The notes beneath the pieces were generated by a model. The model did no database searches and was not told the origin of the DNA. It saw only the letters and a program-made list of their open reading frames with translations. From assembly GCA_024509875.1 (NCBI GenBank), contig JAMPIV010019845.1, positions 372,001 to 436,000 on the forward strand: a DNA stretch of 64,000 bases, given 5' to 3'. This document shows, in pieces, positions 1 to 10,558 of this stretch (position 1 is the first letter of the stretch; every line of letters starts with the position of its first letter). The position numbers and the translations under genes were made by a program. This stretch comes from Oreohelix idahoensis. Taxonomy: Eukaryota > Mollusca > Gastropoda > Stylommatophora > Oreohelicidae.

Positions 1-345
1 TTCACTTAACTGTCTAAAGCTGCATCAGTACACGCCATTCCAGTCCTAAATCCAAACAGGGCTCACCTCAATCGTGGCTCGATGATGGCACTACTATTCT
101 TTGCTAGATATTTTCTCATACATTTTTTCCGTGTGACTTAGCAGTGAAGTACCTCTGTAAGTATCACACTCTCTTTTATTACCTCCTTGTCCAGACTGGT
201 ACTATTATAGCTTCATGCCAGTCTTCTGAGACTCGTCTTTCTGTCCACGCTAATGTAAATATTCTTTTCAGCAATTTGACTCCTGTATCGCCAAAGGCTT
301 GAATAGCTTGCTGTTATTCCGTCCATGCCTAGTGAATCACATCCT
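1..345 (-). pseudogene. LINE reverse transcriptase fragment (decayed)
   Basis: Read on the minus strand, this stretch gives pieces of a non-LTR retrotransposon reverse transcriptase in shifting frames. The pieces include a 'DGIT' segment, a 'YRG..LLS' segment followed by 'KMYEKI', and 'FGFRTGMACTDA'. These match the usual N-terminal RT blocks (YRGIS-LLS, then FGFR). Several frameshifts and stops break it, and it runs off the window edge. It is a different family from the LINE at 449-1985, because the peptide words differ. It would have encoded the polymerase used for target-primed reverse transcription and is now non-functional. Confidence 0.6.
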
Positions 346-430
346 CTCAGATGAGATGCTTAAGAGAAGTTATTAATGTTACCAGGAGAGATAGAACGAG
401 AAATGATGAGATCAGAAAAATTATAGGTAC
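345..430 (+). pseudogene. Short LINE 3' coding fragment
   Basis: The plus strand reads as a short peptide containing 'LREVINVTRRDRTRNDEIRK'. This resembles the post-RT region of many LINE proteins (LRRI..VTRRDR-RN--IR). The fragment at 18310-18720 carries a related 'VTRRD' block. It sits between two minus-strand LINE pieces and is only about 28 codons long. It is either a small insertion remnant or part of a rearranged LINE. Confidence 0.4.
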
Positions 431-448
431 TACATTCTGTTCCTTCAT

Positions 449-1985
449 CATTCATTCATTCATTACCCTCCACTCCCAAAGGAGCATAGGCCTTCAACAA
501 ACACATGCCAAGTCCCCCTGTCACGTGCCATCATCTCAAGTTCTTTCCACGTTATCCTTATCATTTTCACCTCTGTTTCCAGCTCTCTTTTCCATGTGCT
601 TCTTGGTCTACCTCTGCCTCTCTTGCCCTGGGGGTTCCAGAACAAGGACTGCCTTGTAATGCTATCAGCAGGTTTCCTCAGTGTGTGTCCTATCCATCAC
701 CATCATCTTCTTCTCATCTCTTGTTCCACTGGCACTTGTCTAGTTCTTGTCATCAGTTCCACGTTGGTAGCCTTGTCATACCATTTTAATCCTTCTATTC
801 TACGCAAGCACCCATTTATAAAAGTCTGTAGCTTTTTGGTTGTTGTCTTTGTTGTTCTCCATGTCTCAGAGCCATACAATAGGACTGACTTCACATTTGA
901 GTTGAAGATTCTTATTTTCGTGTTGGATCCGATTTCTCTTGATCTCCATATATTTCCCAATGCAATGAAAGCTCCTCTTGCTTTTTGTATTCTTATTTTG
1001 ATATCACTGTCTGTCCCTCCAACTTTGTCTATATTGCTGCCAAGATATGTGTACGATTCTACAGCTTTTATTGGTGCTTCTTCAAGTTCAACCCTGTTAT
1101 CATTACCTGCATTTATTCTCATTTTTTTTGTCTTTTCCCTATGATTTTCAGGCCCACTTGTTGTGACCTCTCATCGAGTGTTTTCAATTAGTCCTGCATC
1201 TTATTACGGTTATGGGGCAGAAGAGACAAGTCATCAGCAAAATCCAGATCATCCAACTGCTTAGTCAGAGTCCGTTGGATTCCATTTCTGTTGTGTGTTG
1301 TCGATGTTCTCATAACCCAGTCTATTGCTAGTACGAAAAGAAATGGAGACAAGAGGCAACCCTGTCGCACTCCTGTTCTTATCCCAAACGGTTCTGTAAG
1401 CTGTCCTTCACGAAGAACTCTTCATGTCATGTCTTCATATGTTTTCTTTATTAAATTAATGATCTTCAGGGGAACTCCATAATGCCTCATCAATTTCCAA
1501 AGTGATTCTCTGTCTGCACTGTCAAATGCCTTTTCGTAGTCCACAAATCCGATGTATAGTGGTGAATTCCATTCCAGACTTTGTTCAACTATTATTCTCA
1601 AAGTGGCTATCTGGTCTGTACAGGATCTGTTTTGTCGAAAACCTGCTTGTTCATCTCTCAGTTTCTTGTCTATGGACTCTTTTAATCTCTCAAGGATAAT
1701 CCTGTTTAATACTTTTCCTGGCACTGATAGTAACATTATTCCTCTATAATTTGTGCACTCTTGTAAATTTCCCTTCTTAGGCAACTTAACCAGATATCCT
1801 TCCTTCCATTCTGCTGGTATCTCTTCCTTTTCCCAGACTTTACCAAGTAATTTATGTAACATCTCTGTAGCCGTGTCGATATCTGCTTTGATGGCCTCTG
1901 CTGGAATGCCATCAGTTCCAGACGCTTTTCCATCTCTTAGAAGCTTTATGGCTTTCTTTATTTCTTCCTTCGTTGGTCTGTCACC
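449..1985 (-). mobile_element. LINE family A, copy 1: RT-coding remnant
   Basis: A minus-strand non-LTR retrotransposon remnant. In order it reads: an N-terminal RT part with 'NYRGIMLLSVPGK', 'EQAGFRQNRSCTDQIATLR' and 'GFVDYEKAFDSADRESLW' (about 1985-1422); a palm part with 'GVRQGCLLSPFLF' and the catalytic FADD box inside 'LDFADDLSLL' (about 1420-1188); and a C-terminal part with 'YTYLGSNID', 'LLYGSETWRTT' and 'GKRGRGRPRSTWKRELE' (about 1122-463). The 3' end has a short ATGA-type repeat tail near 449-462. An in-frame stop after 'YEDMT' is a single-base change relative to copy 2 at 28657-30285 (TGA for TGC). Other frameshifts occur near 1800, 1188 and 660. No endonuclease domain is present, so the copy is 5'-truncated. 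It cannot be expressed as one protein. Confidence 0.88.
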
Positions 1986-2336
1986 GTTAATTCTGTTTCT
2001 AGTTGACAGAAAAGCAGATAACTATGTGGTTTAACCATCTCATGAGAATCACCCCTATAAGACTACAATAGTAGAAGATCTGGTGTCAGACACAAGGGAA
2101 GAATAGAGGCGGATGGATAGACAACATCAAAGAACACGTGATCGTAACAACCAATGCGACAGACTTGGATTAAGAACGTAAACTTTACCTCCCCATTACG
2201 CTTAACGGTAACAGAAAAAGTACAGTTACTACTATTACTACAACAACTACTACTACTACAACTACGACGACAAAGAACGTGTTGCTACGCCTCTGATTAC
2301 ATTAACATTTCTTGTATAACGTTTTGTACTTGTTAT
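1986..2336. other. No recognised feature
   Basis: This stretch lies between the LINE 5' truncation point and the 55-bp minisatellite. It holds a short imperfect (ACT/ACA)n-rich patch near 2222-2266. I see no gene, RNA gene or element terminus here. Confidence 0.5.
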
Positions 2337-2431
2337 TTATAAGTTGGTCGTCTGTCTCAGACTTCTCTCATATAACCATATCTATTTCTCTTCTAAAGTT
2401 GATGGTCTGTCTCAGATTTCTCTCATATAAC
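2337..2431. repeat. 55-bp minisatellite, left part
   Basis: About 1.7 copies of a ~55-bp unit with the words 'TCTAAAGTTGGTGGTCTGTC', 'TCAGACTTCTCTCAT' and 'ATAACCACATCTATTTCTCT'. The array resumes at 3935-4107, so the intervening 1.5 kb is an insertion. Related arrays lie at 14984-15115 and 17427-17467. Confidence 0.85.
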
Positions 2432-3934
2432 TGACACCGTGGGGTTTGCCCAAGCATTATTCATGCTATTGTTAAGGTGAGATAAACAGTTAGGACAGCT
2501 CACAAGAGAAAATAATGAATGAAAATAATAATATTGCTAACTGACAACGGTTCAGAATACCAGCTCATGTTAATTAATAGTGAATGATTATCTTGAGTTG
2601 TAAATAGAAAGTTCGAGAACAAGAAAGAAAGGCTCGACCAATAAATTTAAGTAAAAAGATTTGGTCAGCGAATTAGAAGAGTGGCGAGAGAAACACACCA
2701 CGCGAAATGACCAGAGGTCATTAGATGACAGTGAGTCCTGAGTTGTGCTTCAGGAAGAAGGTGTGATCGCTGTGCGGACAGGAGGAACCTTCTGTGGTTT
2801 TACAGATAGGGTTTATGTGAATAATGTTTAGATGTCCAGCCATCACTAGCCAGTGTTATTCTATCGGGAGATAGTATTTGATTCTGTAGTTCACAGTTAA
2901 GGTGTATTTCTGAAAGGAGATCAGCGCTTATGCTGTTTTTGTAAGTATTGAACTTTGATTACATTTTTGCTCAGAGTAGAATTTTGTTTCCATGAGAGTT
3001 ATGCAGAAACACGATTTGTCACTTCAGTATGAGTACTTTACGACTATGTACCAAGAAAACGGATGGTTATGAGCATATAACGACTATCTGTAAAGTATCA
3101 AAAGGCTGTAAACATTTGAAGGAAACTAGAGATATTATAGAGGAGCCATATTGAACAAGGTTTGAAGTATCCAGAATTGCATATGATTTTCAAGAAAAAG
3201 TGAATGTCGACTTTTATAGAAGAACTTCAAATATGCTCTCTCACTTGTAAGTATCAGAAGGGTGTACATACAATTATTTATGCATGAGATAAATTTTGTT
3301 GCTAGGAGCAGTTATAGAGACCTGTCTGACCAGTTCGTCGAGGAAGATATTTAAGTAACAAATAAAGTATGGAATGCTAATAAAGAGCATTGGTATATGA
3401 GGAAATAGGAGCAGGTTTTGGGAAGACTAAGGAAGTCTACAGGAGAAAAGAATAAGTTAAAGAGGAATACGGAAGTTACGAGATATAGAATTCATGAGTA
3501 TGAGTTAACCTGAAGTACAAAAACCCAGCACAGGCTTCTATGAGAACTCTATCATTTGAATGAACCATTATACTGGTTGTTTTATTAAGTTATTAAAAGT
3601 TTTTGAAGGATCAGAGTGAATTTGATTCCATCTTTATGAGTTGCTGATCGTATGTCATGTACATTTAAACTACCACTATACGAAGTCACTATTAACATCA
3701 AAGAAGGAACTGAACGAACCTGAAGTATTCAAGAAAAGGATTATAGTATTATCCAGGAATTTACACCTCTGGCGGAGATGGCTAGTAATGATTTCAACTA
3801 AATAACTTGGAAGATAACTCAGAGAGAAAGAAAGAAGATAAAAAGAGAAGTTGTAAACTTAAATCATATCACTAGGCCAGCCATCTGCCACCTAGTGTTA
3901 TAAGTGATATCAACCGTGACCAGCCGCGGTTACA
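2432..3934. mobile_element. 1.5 kb TG...CA insertion, probable solo LTR
   Basis: This segment interrupts the 55-bp minisatellite. It begins TGACACCGTGG and ends CCGCGGTTACA. These ends are imperfect inverted repeats, matching 8 of 11 positions when one is reverse-complemented. The flanks carry a TAAC duplication (2428-2431 and 3935-3938); ATAAC is also compatible if the element ends at 3933. TG...CA ends with a 4-5 bp duplication fit a solo LTR of a Ty3/gypsy element. A Ginger-like DNA transposon is an alternative with similar ends. No ORF of note lies inside, and no second copy was noticed in the window. Confidence 0.65.
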
Positions 3935-4107
3935 TAACCATATTTATTTCTCTTCTAAAGTTGATGGTCTGTCTCAGACTTCTCTCATATAACCACACAT
4001 CTATTTTTCTTCTAAAGTTGGTCATCTGTCTCAGGTTTCTCTCATATAACCACATCTATTTCTCTTCTAAAGTTGGTGGTCTGTCGGTCTTCAAGATTTT
4101 CTGATAC
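3935..4107. repeat. 55-bp minisatellite, right part
   Basis: About three further copies of the 55-bp unit follow the insertion, ending near 4107 where the R2-like LINE fragment begins. Continuity of the unit across the insertion supports the target-site reading. Confidence 0.85.
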
Positions 4108-4114
4108 TCTCTGG

Positions 4115-5165
4115 ATATGCCCCTCGTCCAGGTAGGTCTACCGCCATCTCCTAGTCATTTGCACAGTCAAGAAGAGATGGTAAACTGCTACCTGATTTAC
4201 TCGGTTTGGGGTGTGCTGACTTTCCTGCCCTCAGAAAGTATGTATTTGCGGTGCTCGGCCTGGGTTTGCTATTCGCCTTCATCCTTGCCAGATCTATAGT
4301 CGCAGCCAGCTCACTTAGCACTTTGTTGTGGCGCCAAGTGTATTGCCCTTGCCCTAATGACACCTTACATGCTGAGAGCACGTGTTCAAGTGTCTGCCTC
4401 TCCTGGCACAGGGGGCACTGCTCATCATCTGACTTTCCCCATCTCACAAGGTTTGTGGCCGATGGCAGGAGATCATACATTGATCTAATAATAAAGCTGA
4501 GATTAAGAGGTGCCATATGCCATATATCATTCCATGTCAATGACCTTTGCAGGGCTCCTTCCCATGTAGTCCATTGGCTTTGTTGGGCCTTCTGCACCGC
4601 TTTTTGCACCCTCTTATCATTCTCAGCTCCTCGTATCTCCTGAACTACCATGTCTCTGCGCTCCCTGCTTGATGCCTTGGACCACCAGCGGATGACTCCA
4701 TGGCCAAATCCCCGTCTTTTCGTCTGTGTATATCCGATTACCTCCCTTAGTTTGAGCGACTCTTGGGCAGCATCAACAGCTTCTTCCACTTTCCATTTCC
4801 TCCCTGTATTCAGTGCGGGCTGAATGGACTTAACCACGTCATCTGTTGACTCTCGCAGCATCATTGTGAGTCTTGCCTTTCCCACTTTGTACTCTTCAAC
4901 AACTGACTTGAAAGGAAGCGCAAGTTTTGACTTTTTGCAGTACAGTGCTACGTTTGACAGACCTGGTGGTACCCCCAGCCATTTCCTCATGAACATGTTT
5001 ACCTTCTGCTCTATAGCTTCCACTGTACTGGTGTTTATTTCATATATAAGCAGTGGCCACAGTAACTTAGGTATCAACATGAACAGGAGGCACCACAGTT
5101 TGAACTTTCCTAGTAAGGAGGCCATCTCCCCGTGCTCAGAAACTGAAAAAAAGTTATACAGACAT
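4115..5165 (-). CDS. R2-like LINE protein, C-terminal part
   Basis: An uninterrupted minus-strand frame (324 codons from the first ATG at 5125, ending near 4151) resembles the region after the RT domain of R2/NeSL-type LINE proteins. It opens with 'LWCLLFMLIPKLLWPLLIYE' and 'MRKWLGVPPGLS', which is RT thumb. It then shows a zinc-knuckle-like motif, 'CPLCQERQTLEHVLSAC', about 230 residues in, and a proline-rich tail. The catalytic RT boxes and the C-terminal restriction-like endonuclease expected of the family are absent. This is therefore a truncated fragment, although the frame is still open. The frame continues a few codons upstream of the ATG, so that ATG is probably not a real start. A second copy of the zinc-finger part lies at 34281-34498. 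Confidence 0.72.
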
Positions 5166-5205
5166 ATCGTATTTATACACCAGGGTTAGATTTAAAACCT
5201 CATTT

Positions 5206-5224
5206 CCACACACACACACACACA
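5206..5224. repeat. (CA)n microsatellite
   Basis: A short run of about nine CA dinucleotides. Confidence 0.9.
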
Positions 5225-5251
5225 AGGGCACGCGCAAGGATGTCCGTCAAA

Positions 5252-5252
<1 letters not shown>

Positions 5253-5289
<37 letters not shown>
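5253..5289. repeat. Poly-C tract
   Basis: About 37 consecutive C residues. Similar shorter C or G tracts occur at 6509-6527, 6599-6613, 20448-20463, 32952-32966, 38266-38280 and 42093-42117. True length is uncertain in any assembly. Confidence 0.9.
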
Positions 5290-6449
5290 ACATCACAGAC
5301 ATACACAGCTAACAAAGCTGCAAGTATTTTCACTGAAGAAATCTTCAGATGTGTTACTTACTGCCAGCTATGAAAAGACAAAAACACTCAATGTTCAATA
5401 TCTCAGGTCACGGGAGGGCGCTGGCAAACATCGATTTTCCTCTCCGGTGTGGTACGAGACAAGCCAAGAGGTGGGGCGGGGGAGTGGTGGTGTGAACATC
5501 ATTACAGGGACAGTACAGGGGGCGGGATCCGACAGGCTACAGCAGACGACAGACGATTTCATCGTTTGCTTGCTGCCAGCCACGTGGGTAGACGTTTGCC
5601 CGCTTCCCGCGCCACTTCTGCAACACGTTCCAAACGTTGGGCGCTCTGATCAATGGAGAACTTAAGACCCACATAGTTCAGATAACTGTTGTACTTGATT
5701 CTCACTGGTCTCGATTTTGGACTGTACATGCATTAAACTGAGACGTGCAAAGATGCTCCATTAAAAGTAAGTGTCAATTTTTCTAATAACTGGTGATGTC
5801 AATTTGTTTTTGACGTCACCAACCAAAATTGTGTCCCTACAACCACCAACAATAATACATGGTTCGTGCTACCAGTGACTACTGATCACTGCTAATTCTC
5901 ATACTTCCTTCCTTCACCAAATAAAGTCGATGAAGCACCGTTTTTTCGTGCAACGCTTTTCTTATTTGTTTCCACGTCTGTCAGTTTTCTGCTAGTATCC
6001 GATCCTAAGCTAAAGACTTTCCTGTCAATTTCTGGAACTTTTATGTTTTGTGTTATGTCCGTCAGCTATTTCGTGTCTTTTGTTTTTGTTTTTTGCACGC
6101 GCTATTCCATTAATTAAGGATATTTTTTTGGGCAGTTTATCGAGTTCATGGCACAGGACATTTCAGTTACGTATTATTTGTATGTCTGACAACCTCATCA
6201 CGTGACATATCTGACAACCTCATCACGTGACACACATTGCCGCAGAGATCATTGTTGCAACAGTACATGTGTGCCTATTATTTGATGCAGGTTTCTTGGT
6301 GCAGGGATCACCTGCCGTGGTTGTCCCATGTTACATAACAACCTAAACAGATAAATGATGACGCTAATGATATTAATCGGTCGTGACATAATCTCAAAGG
6401 CTGTCCAAACATGTTGCCCATGCTGATATTTGGAGAATACTTCTTTAAC
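5290..6449. other. No recognised gene; locally GC-rich patch
   Basis: No recognisable element. A frame at 5240-5665 starts inside the poly-C run and has no family resemblance I can name. The 5400-5640 part is more GC-rich than its surroundings. A short direct repeat (CATCACGTGACA) occurs twice near 6194-6233. Confidence 0.4.
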
Positions 6450-6669
6450 CAGGGGCGTACTTAAAGTAATTTGCACCACAGGGCAGATACTGCTTTTGCT
6501 ACTCTATTCCCCCCCCCCCCCCCCCCCTATCCTTTCCCATAAAGAATCACTCGAGAATATATTTTTAAGAGTAAGAACTATCATAATAGAGTCCGATTCC
6601 CCCCCCCCCCCCCTTTTTCCTGGCTCACCCGGACTAACGGCCTACTCGCACCCTGTTAGTACACCACTG
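6450..6669. mobile_element. hAT-type MITE, copy 1
   Basis: A 220-bp element starts CAGGGGCGTACTTAA and ends TTAGTACACCACTG. Reverse-complementing the end gives CAGTGGTGTACTAA, a good terminal inverted repeat. The 8-bp flanks, TCTTTAAC on the left and GCTGTAAC on the right, agree at 6 of 8 positions. That fits the 8-bp duplication made by hAT transposases. The interior is non-coding and holds two poly-C tracts. A second member with the same ends lies at 17657-17861. Confidence 0.75.
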
Positions 6670-6917
6670 GCTGTAACATCGTATTGTCACTTTTTACTTT
6701 CTTCCCCTTCCTCTTCTTTCCTGTCCATTTTTGTGTTTAATATTCATTTTTCTATTCTCAAACTACCAGAATAAATGCTTTATCAGAGGCGTATCTTGGA
6801 ATCCTTTTTCATTGCCTTGTGAAGCTATGAGCCCGTTTCCTGAAAGTGAGTCTCTAAAGTTGTCGTCTCTTTCTGACCTTTAATTCTACTTCCTCTTGTC
6901 TTATTCATCGTTCGCTC

Positions 6918-9042
6918 TGTGGTAAAGTGGGATGATATAAATATTTATAGGGGACTTAGTGTACTGACTGAGATCAGCTGTGAAGGTATCTGTATCTAAT
7001 AGGTGTAGTGTTTTACAGATAACCTTACTTGCTACCACATTTATACCTCAGTCAGAATTATTCTGGAATATTGTGATGACTACGTTAAATGTCTAGGGTT
7101 ATGTAAATGATGAAGTGTAAGTCACAACAACAACAGACAGATAAACAATTTAATTTATTCCACCACACCTGACAACACTGTGACACTCACACACATTTAA
7201 CATTCTATAAGACTATCTTAAATGAGTCACTGGTAAAGTTTCAAATATATATGTATTAATTACTTTCACTAATATATGTCCTGATTCAACTACAAAGTGA
7301 ACCAGGAATCACAATCAATTGTAATCACAATTTATATATACATAATTTATAAATATGAACTTAGTAGTGACATATTGTATTAGTATTATCCTATGTGTGT
7401 CAGTTGTGTAGTAGTACTATGAGGTACTACTGGTTTTGTTTTTCAAGCTATGTTGTTATTTGTCATCATGACTTCAAGTGTTTGTTTATCTGGGAAATAG
7501 TATGGGGAAAAAGTTCACAGTTCCTGTCAATTTAAACAAGGTCTTGTCCCTCTTTTTTTTTCTAAAATGTCAATTTTTGAGGGGACACATAATGTTGAGC
7601 TCCACTGGCCACAGAGGCTTAACTTTCGTGATGGCGGCAGGAAAAGACTCCTCTGCTCGATTGCTCCCCTGTGTTCTGGAGACACCGCACTGGTCACTAT
7701 CTGGACCCAGGAGTATGCTGTCAGCCTCCAGATTCAGCAAAGCTCAGACCAGGTGCTGCTCAATAACTTTAGGACCACAGTCCCTGAAACAAGAAGGTTG
7801 TACCTCCTACTTCATAACTAATTTATAATCTATTTCCAGACTGAACACAATACATAACAAACACTGAGTTCAGAGCGGTAGGCCAACTGTCAGCTTCATC
7901 TGAAATAATTTACACCAGTATACTCCTCCCTAATGGTCACTACGCCTCTGCAATTCCAGCATTAGTTCTTTCTAGTCAATAAGATAGGTGTCAGTGTACT
8001 GTTTGGCAATTCCATGCAGTTTTACTTTTCTCCGACACCTTCTGTTCAGGTTGGAGCACTATATAGGCTTTGCCTCATGTTCGCTACTGAACCACACACA
8101 TATACAGACATAAATTATCAATTTACATTCAATTTTCATTAAAAAGATATTGAATATATCAAGCTTACCACAATTCATGGAATAATACACAGTTACGTTG
8201 ACTGGCAATGAATATAGCACAATTTCGATCTGCCGATGTCCCAGGCTTTTATTTAGAAAAATATGCACTGGCGCTCAACGCACTGGTTCTTTAGTAAGTT
8301 TATTTGAAAAATGTGGTACTGAACTAACGCTCCTAATTGCCTATATTGGCGGGTCTAACCAATCGAGCCATGTTTACACAAGCGTTTGAAAAAAAAGTAC
8401 CCTTCCTTCCGTCTCCCCTAACAACAAAAGATAGTATTTGTAGCCCGACTAATCGTGTTTAGCCTTACATTTATTGCGCTCCAATCAAATAGGATTTAAC
8501 ATGGGGACCTATTTCCCGTACAATGGTGGTTTTAAAATCTGCCACTGAGCGATTCTGATTTTGGTGTTGTCTGACACCCTCACTATTTCTTTTGGCTATA
8601 ATTTGTTAATTCCTAGGCTATTTGCGTAACGTTTAACATATTATTTGTCAGCAAGTCCTAAGGAACCCAAATATACAAATTTAAGGGAGCTAAGTGGCTG
8701 CGTTCAAAATATGCATTTTCTTCTAGGATAGTCGTGCTGTTGCCACCTCCTCACTTCCAAACTTTATGGTGTCTGGTGTACTGTCATGTTTTCAGACATA
8801 AAACAGTATAATGTCATATTTCCTAATAAGCATTTTGTAAGTTTTAAAACCTAAGTCTCGTATGGGTAGTGTTTTTTATCACTGTCGATTTGAAAAAAAG
8901 TTAGTGCATGTGGCCTTACACGCGTGATAGCAGTAATTGTATAGCGAGACGCGTGTTAGTGTGGCATGCGTTCCGGCTTTCAGCCCTCCCTTCTCTCTAT
9001 CCTAATTCCATCTGTCTTTCGTTTATGGTAACTTAGTACACA
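6918..9042 (-). repeat. 3' LTR of gypsy element 1
   Basis: A ~2.1 kb long terminal repeat, read on the minus strand from 9042 to 6918. On the plus strand it begins TGTGGTAAAGTGGG and ends GGTAACTTAGTACACA. It is nearly identical to 12781-14693 apart from scattered single-base differences and a ~206-bp segment (about 8556-8762) that is absent from the other LTR. Short ORFs inside it occur in both LTRs and have no family resemblance, so I do not call genes in it. Confidence 0.9.
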
Positions 9043-9085
9043 TAGAGAAATTTATTATTATTCCTGGGGTTTAGGGTGATTCTCA

Positions 9086-10423
9086 TCACACGGATGGCGG
9101 CTTAAAAAAATCCGCTCCCAGATTTGTTTTTCCACTTATATACTCTATGCTAAACTCATATGGCTGCATCAGTAATGACCAACGGAGTAATCTAGAATTT
9201 CCATGTCTAGCCTGCGCTAGAAACGACAAGGGTTTGTGATCCGTTTGCAACTTAAATGCCTTCCCATACAGATAAATATTGAATTTCTTTATCGCCCATA
9301 TTACTGCAAGACATTCCTTTTCGCTAGTTGAGTAATTGGTTTCAGCTTTATTCAACTTTCTGCTAGCATATGCCACTGGGCTTAATTCCCCATCCAATGC
9401 ATCTGATTTCTGTAGCAGAGTCGCACCTAACCCAATATTACTGGCATCAGTCCTTACAATGAATTCTTGACTTAAGTCAGGTAATTTCAAAATAGGTTTA
9501 CTTGTGAGCTTTTCCTTCAATTCTTGGTAAGCCATTTCACATTGTGGTGTCCATGTAATTCGATCTGGATTTCCCTTACGTGTCAAATCAGTTAACGGTG
9601 CACATATGGAATTAAAGTTTTTGATATACTTTTGGTAGAAACCACATAATGAGACAAAGGATCTCACGTCTTTCTTGGTTTGTGGTCTCGGGGCTTTCTT
9701 TAGTTTCTCTAAATTCTTTGGGTCAGGGGTCATGTTTCCCTGATAAACTGTGTGTCCCAAGAATTCTAATTCTTTACATCCAACGCAACATTTGGTTGGT
9801 CGGGCTGTTAAATTCGCTTCCTTAAGTCGATTAAACAGCATGTTCAGAGAGTCAATGTGTTCCTCAAATGTTTCTGTGGCTATAAGGATATCATCCATGA
9901 AATTTGTGATACATGGATTATTCAGAGGGTCCAATAATTTTCTCATCATTCTAGAGAAGACACTAGGCGCATTCTTCAATCCAAATGGCAATCTGTTAAA
10001 CTCATAGTGTCCCTCTGAGGTACTAAACGCTAGGTATGGTCTAACCTCAGGCTTTACTGGAATCTGATAGTATCCTTTACTCAGATCCACTTTTGAGAAA
10101 TATTTAGCTTTATTTAGTCTGGCAAACAACTGATTTGTATCCGGCAATGGATCCATCTGTCCTTCTGTAATAGCATTCAGTCTCCTGTAATCTATACAGA
10201 GTCTATGTTCTCCAGAGGGTTTCCTTAAAAGTACAACACTGGAACTATACGAAGATTCACTGTGTGAAATAATTCCTTCCTTCAACAAATAGTCTATCTC
10301 TTCCTTCAAAGCTTTCTCCTTAGCAAAAGGAATCGAATAGGGTTTCATACAGACAGGTGTGGGGTCTATCAGTTTCATATCATATTCCAATAAGTTTGTA
10401 TGCCCCGGTCGGTCTGTTAACAC
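9086..10423 (-). CDS. pol: gypsy element 1 pol: reverse transcriptase and RNase H
   Basis: A 445-codon frame. It opens with the pre-RT 'LTDRPGHTNLLEYDM' block, then RT with 'RLCIDYRRLNAIT', 'KVDLSKGYYQIP', 'LPFGLKNAPSVFSRMM' and the catalytic FMDD box near residue 175, followed by the connection 'SFVSLCGFYQKYI'. RNase H follows (about residues 325-440) with 'RTDASNIGLGATLLQ', 'ASRKLNKAETNYS', 'EKECLAVIWAI' and 'LQTDHKPL'. The protein copies the element RNA into DNA. The first methionine is internal to a coding stretch that continues upstream in another frame, so this is not a true start. The expected RNase H ending is lost because the frame shifts at a T-run near 9105-9111. That is either a mutation or a homopolymer error. 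Confidence 0.93.
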   Translation of the reverse strand: MLTDRPGHTNLLEYDMKLIDPTPVCMKPYSIPFAKEKALKEEIDYLLKEGIISHSESSYSSSVVLLRKPSGEHRLCIDYRRLNAITEGQMDPLPDTNQLFARLNKAKYFSKVDLSKGYYQIPVKPEVRPYLAFSTSEGHYEFNRLPFGLKNAPSVFSRMMRKLLDPLNNPCITNFMDDILIATETFEEHIDSLNMLFNRLKEANLTARPTKCCVGCKELEFLGHTVYQGNMTPDPKNLEKLKKAPRPQTKKDVRSFVSLCGFYQKYIKNFNSICAPLTDLTRKGNPDRITWTPQCEMAYQELKEKLTSKPILKLPDLSQEFIVRTDASNIGLGATLLQKSDALDGELSPVAYASRKLNKAETNYSTSEKECLAVIWAIKKFNIYLYGKAFKLQTDHKPLSFLAQARHGNSRLLRWSLLMQPYEFSIEYISGKTNLGADFFKPPSV

Positions 10424-10558
10424 TCTGTATGATTATCTAGAACCTGTTGCACTCTCTCTTTCTGATTTTTCGTTAAATGTGTACTGATTTTCACCTGTGC
10501 CGCTGTCTCACAGGGATGTAATGGATATTCAAATTATCAGTCCACGTTCTTAACAGCG
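10424..10558 (-). pseudogene. gypsy element 1: out-of-frame bridge between the two ORFs
   Basis: Between the RT ORF and the gag ORF the minus strand still looks coding in other frames, with words resembling the spacer that precedes RT in the family. At least one frameshift and one stop separate it from both neighbours. A continuous gag-pol polyprotein is therefore broken here. Confidence 0.5.

Noticed and set aside
5240..5665. Possible host exon or promoter in the GC-rich patch
   Set aside because: The ORF starts in a poly-C run and has no recognisable domain; GC content alone is not enough.
7478..8389. Small ORFs in the LTR of gypsy element 1, repeated at 13429-14251
   Set aside because: They lie within the duplicated LTRs and have no recognisable domain. 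Their duplication reflects LTR identity only.
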